A DNA stretch of 64,000 bases from Sequoia sempervirens (taxonomy: Eukaryota; Streptophyta; Pinopsida; Cupressales; Cupressaceae). Positions 59,270 through 64,000 of this stretch are shown in pieces (positions within the stretch are counted from its first letter, which is position 1; each line of letters begins with the position of its first letter). The stretch covers positions 702,165,981-702,229,980 of the forward strand of contig VDFB02270651.1 of assembly GCA_007258455.2 (NCBI GenBank), read 5' to 3'. Below the pieces are notes generated by a model. That model worked only from the letters and a program-made list of their open reading frames with translations, did not search any database and was not told where the DNA came from. The position numbers and the translations under genes were made by a program.

Positions 59270-59560
59270 ATGTCATAGCTATTGTCCTCATAGGCACATA
59301 TGCAAAAAATGGAAGCATACAAAAGGCAAGTGAACTGTTTGACAAAACTCGTCGAATAAATGTGGATCCATGAAATGTGGTTTGAAAGGGATTATGTAGA
59401 AACCCTTTGGTCTATTCTGTTGACTGCATGTGAGCCCTGTAAAGACTATATATCTTCAATTGTTGTAGAGTTGTCCCATAGAGAGAGCTTTAGAGCCAAT
59501 GTGTTGTTAACCTATGCCATAATGAGAAGTTTAGAACAATGTAAACCTAAACTCTGCAAT
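59270..59560 (+). pseudogene. Pentatricopeptide-repeat (PPR) remnant
   Basis: The plus strand reads GTYAKNGSIQKASELFDKTR then INVDP-stop-NVV, matching the PPR helix pattern YAKxGSxxxAxxLFDxM and DVxxWNxx. After a frame change, 59380-59530 gives ETLWSILLTACEPCKD and SFRANVLLTYAIM, like the next PPR unit (T-x-x-x-LL-AC). The stop and frame change show that it is a fragment. The second half recurs at 59765-59915 and, inverted, at 63690-63850. Confidence 0.45.
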
Positions 59561-59639
59561 TGTAGCAAATTCTTTAAGAAAAGAGTACAGGGTGAGTTTC
59601 TAGAATGAACCTTCTTCTTTGTTTACAATTGTGAAATGC

Positions 59640-59920
59640 AAGTAGGGTTTCACAGTGCTTTAAGGCATTCTTATACTTTGATTATAAATTCGTATTTTAA
59701 ACTACTTTTAGTATTATCTATTCGAATTTCTTGTTGAAATGAGAAGGTTTCATCTGCGTTTGATAGGAATTATGTAGAAACCCTCTTGTCCATTTTACTT
59801 CATGCATGTGAGCCCTATAAAGTTTGTGTATTTTTTATTACTGCAAAGCGGTCCCATAAAGAGAGCTTTGGAACCAAAAGTATGTCACCGTGTGCGATAA
59901 TGAGAGTTTTCTCCTTGAAC
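59640..59920 (+). repeat. Left arm of 4.3-kb inverted repeat
   Basis: Matches the reverse complement of 63690-63960 at roughly 90% or better, including TATGTAGAAACCCTCTTGTC, CTGCAAAGCGGTCCCATAAA and GAGAGCTTTGGAACCAAAA. It is also a direct, weaker copy of 59380-59545 (PPR-like). Confidence 0.8.
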
Positions 59921-60670
59921 CTTGTTATATATTCAAAGACTAATTAGCAATCCAAATAGCTTCCCCTTTAGTCAGATGCTATTCAATGCATTAATTTTGC
60001 ATCAATGAATTATGTACCTTCAGCCACTAGTTTTAATCAAAGTATGCATATGGATTCAGAATCAAAAGGTCTTTCTTGTGAACCCATTTATAATTTGCCT
60101 ATGCATTTGCCCGGAATGCTTTTAACCGGCAGCATTGGCCAATCACATTTCGACATATAACATATTACTTATTTTTTTGTATAGTTTGAATTTGGAGAGC
60201 TATTTTTTATATTGGAAAATTAGCATTTATCTATTTTCCTATTCATCTGAGTAGCTTTATAAATCATTTTTGTTTTAAAAATTCGGGAAAATGTGAATGC
60301 ATAGATTGATTAAATAAATTTAAGCAAAGGCATAGTTTAAAAACATAAAAAAACATTCAAATATTGTCCACTCATTATATCCTACCATATAATAGGTAGA
60401 GGAGTGATTATATACAAGGTTTTAAATTTTGATGTTGTTCCAAGTAACTAGGAAGATAGCTATACACCCTTTAGACATTATAATGTATGCTTAGATGCTC
60501 ATAATTAGTGAGCCAATCAATTATGTGCCCATGTCATATGCACTTCATTGTCCCTTAAATTGATTTGTGATGTCTCATTCTAACAATTAATCTAGACAAA
60601 AAAAATTATACAAATTAAATATGACATGAAAATTACTCTAACAATTAAATATGCAGATTTTAAAGTATAT
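59920..60670. other. No gene; repeats shared with 56.4 kb
   Basis: Bases 60205-60335 repeat 56360-56490 (ATTGGAAAA-TAGCATTTATC, GATTGATTAAATAAATTTAA). No coding sequence was recognised. Confidence 0.5.
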
Positions 60671-60676
60671 ATGACT

Positions 60677-61461
60677 TTATTTTACATACATGTCTATAGC
60701 TCCATTTCGTAATTGAGTTGAGGTGTACTGATTGTTAAGTAGTACTTGAAGCGAGTCGAACAAACAATCGCCGACATTGTATGCAAATGTGCTTAATCTA
60801 CAAAGGCCTTCAGCTCTAAGGACATTGTCAATGTTTGATATTCGAGGATACTTTGTGCACAGTTTTTTAATTTCATGTGAACCTAGGGGCGGTTTTGAAG
60901 TTACGTTTTGTGTTCCAATTTTTAACAATGGTTCAAAGTGTCCACTTAAAGAATTCATGTCATGAAATAGTATAGAGACTGATTCTGTGTAATCAGAACT
61001 ATTGAACTCTAAGTACCTTCTTGCTGTTGTTCTTGACCAAAGGCATATTTGTATATTCAGCCATTTGGATATCCAGTGAATGCAGAATAAGTCACCCCAT
61101 AATCCACTTTCAGTGCAATCTTCCTGTGGCTTTGCAAATAATCGCATTATGCGGAAATACTTTGCGGATCATGTACTTTGTGCAATGTATATAGAGTATC
61201 AAGGTCTAGTTCATAGTTGTATGATTTTATTGCTTCGTTGTCCTTGTTTTGAAGGCAACTCAAGAAGTAATCTATAGCTCTGTTTTGTAGTTGAATTGAT
61301 GTGTAGCGATTGTTAAGCAGTACTTGTAATGAGTCAAACAAACAATCGCCAACATTGTATGCAAAAGTACTTAATCTGCAAAGCCCCTCGCTCTTAAGCG
61401 CATAGTCAATGTTTGATATTTGGGGGTGCTTTGTCAATTCATAGGTGTCGACGTCTATCAT
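60677..61461 (-). pseudogene. Tandem OTU-type cysteine protease region
   Basis: The minus strand encodes one complete OTU-like domain followed by a second partial one. Unit 1 starts at 61461: a lead-in HPQISNIDYALKSEGLCRLS, then the nucleophile box YNVGDCLFDSLQVLLNNRYT (Cys near 61340). After a one-base deletion near 61155 come GLWGDLFCIHWISKWLNIQI and the His box GHFEPL near 60918. Unit 2 repeats the lead-in (YPRISNIDNVLRAEGLCRLS) and the Cys box (VGDCLFDSLQVLLNNQYTS, Cys near 60770). It then stops at 60677-60679, directly after a splice-donor-like GACAT|GTATGT. GDCLF near the N-terminus, an internal WGD and a C-terminal HFEPL form the OTU deubiquitinase layout. Host gene or transposon origin is undecided. 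Confidence 0.6.
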
Positions 61462-61469
61462 TTTCTTTG

Positions 61470-63180
61470 TTTCTTTTGTATCCTAATGTATTTGAGAATA
61501 GCAGATGTTATGTATGAATAGTATCAAAAGCTATCATCTAGATTACTAAATCTATAGTTTTTTCCTATGTCACCTATTTGCTTTTACTCAATAGCATTCT
61601 ATAGTATTAATCATGTTGTCGAGCATCTTGGAAGATAATAATCTCTATATATGTTGGAAAATGGATGTTGAGTAGTAGCAGAAGCCTACGTGACATATTA
61701 TACAGCAAACAATTTTTTAGAAGCACAAGGGAAAAATAGTATTAATTCTTCAAGCTGACCTTGTCATCCACTGTCCCCCACCGGGATTGTATGTACTTAT
61801 TCCTGTTACATTGACAAATTAGATAAATGAGTACAATGCATGATGTATACTTTCAATGCCACAAACACAAAACAATATTTTCAGGTAGCTTTGTTTACAT
61901 GCAAGAAATGGTGGCTAAGAATCTTTTTTGCTCACATTGTCAATCTCAGTCTATGGTCTTTAAATGTTTTGTGTAATTGGATTCCTTTGTTTCTATGTAC
62001 TTCTAAGTGACTGATTTTCTCAAAGAGCAAATGATTTTAAAATCTATTCACAGGAACATGAATTAAGTGGCATGTAGAGAATAGTTTCATAAATCATTTA
62101 TGTTTTAAAAAAATCAAGGAAATGCAAAGGCATTGATTGATCAAAGAAGATCTATGGCTTTTCTTATTTGTGGGAATAGCTTTAAAAATCATTGGAGTTT
62201 TAAAAATTTGAGGAAAATGCAAAGGCATAGGTCCATTGAGAAAAAGCGAAGGCATAGATTGATTAAATAATAAAAAAAAGAGATTAAAACTCAGAGGTGC
62301 AGGCACACAGTGCATAAATGCAAAGTAAATGCATTAAATAGCATGTGGGTGGATGAGAAACTGCTGGAATGGCTTGGTGGACATGTATAGCCAGGCTGCT
62401 TTGTTCATTTGTTATAGACTTAAGTCACTTGTTAAGCATGACTATTACTCTGCGCAAATTGTTTTTCTATTCTACAAGTCTTTGTTCTAGGAGAGTTTAC
62501 AGTGATTGAGCAGACTTTGTTATAGTTACAGTGTCCAGAACCAGAAACGAGTTACTTGAGGCAATAAATAGTTTCTTTCCTCAGTTTTCTCTTACTTTAG
62601 AGGTTTAAAGCACACAGTGAAATTGGCAATGTGAGCAAAAAAAATTGTGGTTAATGTCATTTTGCATGTAAACAAGACCATGAAAAAATATTGCGTCATG
62701 TCTATGAGTAACGTAGTACATCATTCACTGTACTCATGTGCCATGTCAGCTTTTGAAATTAACTTTCTGGTCTTTTTTTGCAATACAGGAAGATTAAACA
62801 TATGTTCACTTGCACAGTGCATAGCAACTTGCCACAGATATAACTAGTCTTATGAACAAAATTGCCTTAAATGCATATAGGTGAAAACCAGTTGACATAA
62901 AACAAAGACTTATGACTTTATAGGCTATTTGAAACTGCAAATAGGGTTTGAAAATTGCATTCTAGTAGTTCATTCTATTCTATGGATATTGTATAGAGGA
63001 AGTATAACTAGTTAACACATAAGCAAAACTTGTTCTATTTTTCGAAGACAAATTACTATTGCAATTGTGGAAAATGCATTTTCCTATTTCTATATGTACA
63101 AGCACCCTTTTTAATCATTTATGTTCAAAGAAATGAGGAATACAAGATGACAAAATGAAAACATGAAATAGAACTTTATG
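61470..63180. other. No supported gene; exon-like module at 61755-61798
   Basis: On the minus strand TGTAACAG|GAATAAG...GACAAG|GTCAGC (61798-61755) looks like a small exon (NKYIQSRWGTVDDK). The same flanking intron phrase (CATTGTACTCATTT, GTCAGC) recurs at 63250-63340 and 63480-63560. Bases 62330-62430 repeat 56580-56700. No other coding signal was seen. Confidence 0.35.
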
Positions 63181-63239
63181 CAGTCATTATATTGAAGAAT
63201 TTCAATTGCATTTCAAGAAAAGCAGAAAGACAATTTGGA

Positions 63240-63530
63240 AAGCTGACCTTGCAATCTGCTATTGAAGGATCAAGTATACTTGCAGCAATGTACAAATTTT
63301 GGCTGTTATTATAGGCACAAGTAATTTTTCCTAGTACAATGACAAAATTGAGAAATGAGCAAACTGTAAAAACATATACTATTTCATCTACAACCATGGG
63401 AAACCTTCCCAAAAGCGCATATATGCAAAACTCTGCATTTTTTTAAAAAAAAAAGGAGAAGGTTAATATGCTAACCTCACGTTGCAGTTTGTGCGTGATT
63501 GTTTAAATAGACTTGAAAGCACCAATCCCT
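63240..63530 (-). other. Two further exon-like modules
   Basis: 63332-63246 on the minus strand reads TACTAG|G then KITCAYNNSQNLYIAASILD ending GCAAG|GTCAGC. 63526-63480 reads GTAATAG|GGATTGG...CAAC|GTGAGG. Both sit in flanks like those of the module at 61755-61798. They could be tandemly duplicated exons of a minus-strand gene that includes the OTU region, or non-coding repeats with chance splice-like borders. Confidence 0.3.
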
Positions 63531-63689
63531 ATTACAAGGACAGTCCAGACAAATGAGTACAATGAGTGACATATACTATGTTATTCATAAAAACAAAACA
63601 AAATTCTTATGTAGATTCATTCGACGAAAAAGAACCTAAGTAAGAACTTTTGTTGCTTTAATGCAAATTGTATTTTATAATTTTAAAAT

Positions 63690-63960
63690 ACTCATTGTTT
63701 GAAAGCTCTCATTATCGCATACGTTGACATAATTTTGGTTCCAAAGCTCTCTTTATGGGACCGCTTTGCAGTAATAAAAAATATACAAACTAGGGCTCAC
63801 ATGCATGAAGTAAAATGGACAAGAGGGTTTCTACATAATTCCTATCAAATGCAAATGAAACCTTCACATTTCAAAAATATGAATTTATAATCAAATTATA
63901 AGAATGCCTTAATGCATTTCTCGTATCAAATAGAAGAAAACAAAGAAAAGTTACCTCTTT
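63690..63960 (-). repeat. Right arm of 4.3-kb inverted repeat
   Basis: Reverse complement of 59640-59920. About 3.8 kb, containing the OTU region, lies between the arms. Confidence 0.8.
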
Positions 63961-64000
63961 TGACCTCAAGCAATTCGTTTCTCGCTGTCCAGTGCGCAAC
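63958..64000 (-). other. Possible exon running off the right edge
   Basis: The minus strand encodes VAHWTARNELLEVKR, ending AAAAGAG|GTAACTTT, a good donor. The stretch is less AT-rich than its surroundings. It could be an upstream exon of the OTU-containing gene. It is cut by the window edge, so its nature cannot be settled. Confidence 0.25.

Noticed and set aside
1..64000. CRISPR arrays, rRNA, bacterial-type operons, phage modules
   Set aside because: No regularly spaced identical repeats with unique spacers, no rRNA-like conserved stretches, and the coding style is eukaryotic with introns.

Overview
This window looks like intergenic and intronic DNA of a large plant nuclear genome, most likely a gymnosperm (conifer-like). 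That is an inference from an AT-rich background full of layered LTR elements, LINEs and hAT relics, one host gene with a 6 kb intron, and LTR ends (TGTTGTGACC, TGTAATGTCCCC) that resemble what I recall from conifers. No bacterial genes, rRNA, tRNA or CRISPR arrays are visible.

Layout. 1-1841: two minus-strand LTR pieces. 1855-6540: two dead LINEs. 7335-8484: a dead BED/DUF659 hAT transposase exon. 9704-11496: a solo LTR with exact 5-bp target duplications (TSDs). 11940-13480: two LINE fragments. 13519-14139: a WD40 (JINGUBANG-like) pseudogene. 15690-19883: a second hAT relic split by a 3.45 kb LTR. 20826-27189: an LTR-associated block holding a broken reading frame of about 1,090 codons of unknown function. 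27190-32118: a nearly full-length but heavily mutated LINE. 32224-33533 and 35297-36550: two more solo LTRs with perfect TSDs. 36853-44263: a young, almost intact 7.4 kb LINE with an 18-bp TSD, ORF1, ORF2 and an extra third reading frame after the RNase H domain.

The clearest host gene is MOG1 (Ran guanine nucleotide release factor family) on the minus strand. Four phase-0 exons lie between 52130 and 44982, with a TATA box upstream. The C-terminal exon or exons are not found in the window. Intron 1 holds a 99%-identical 466-bp tandem duplication and another LINE relic. Just past the last visible exon is a diverged tandem duplication of about 235 bp, one copy broken by a solo LTR and the other by the young LINE.

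Upstream of MOG1 (52.2-64 kb) no intact gene is visible. This part is built from locally duplicated blocks, long tracts of degenerate ATGCAT/ACATGTAT repeat, pentatricopeptide-like (PPR-like) remnants in direct and inverted copies, and a minus-strand OTU-type cysteine protease region with one complete OTU unit followed by a second partial one. The best candidates for something undescribed are this OTU tandem, the LINE third ORF, the unknown 1,090-codon frame, and the giant LTR with its GGCGCC-box array.
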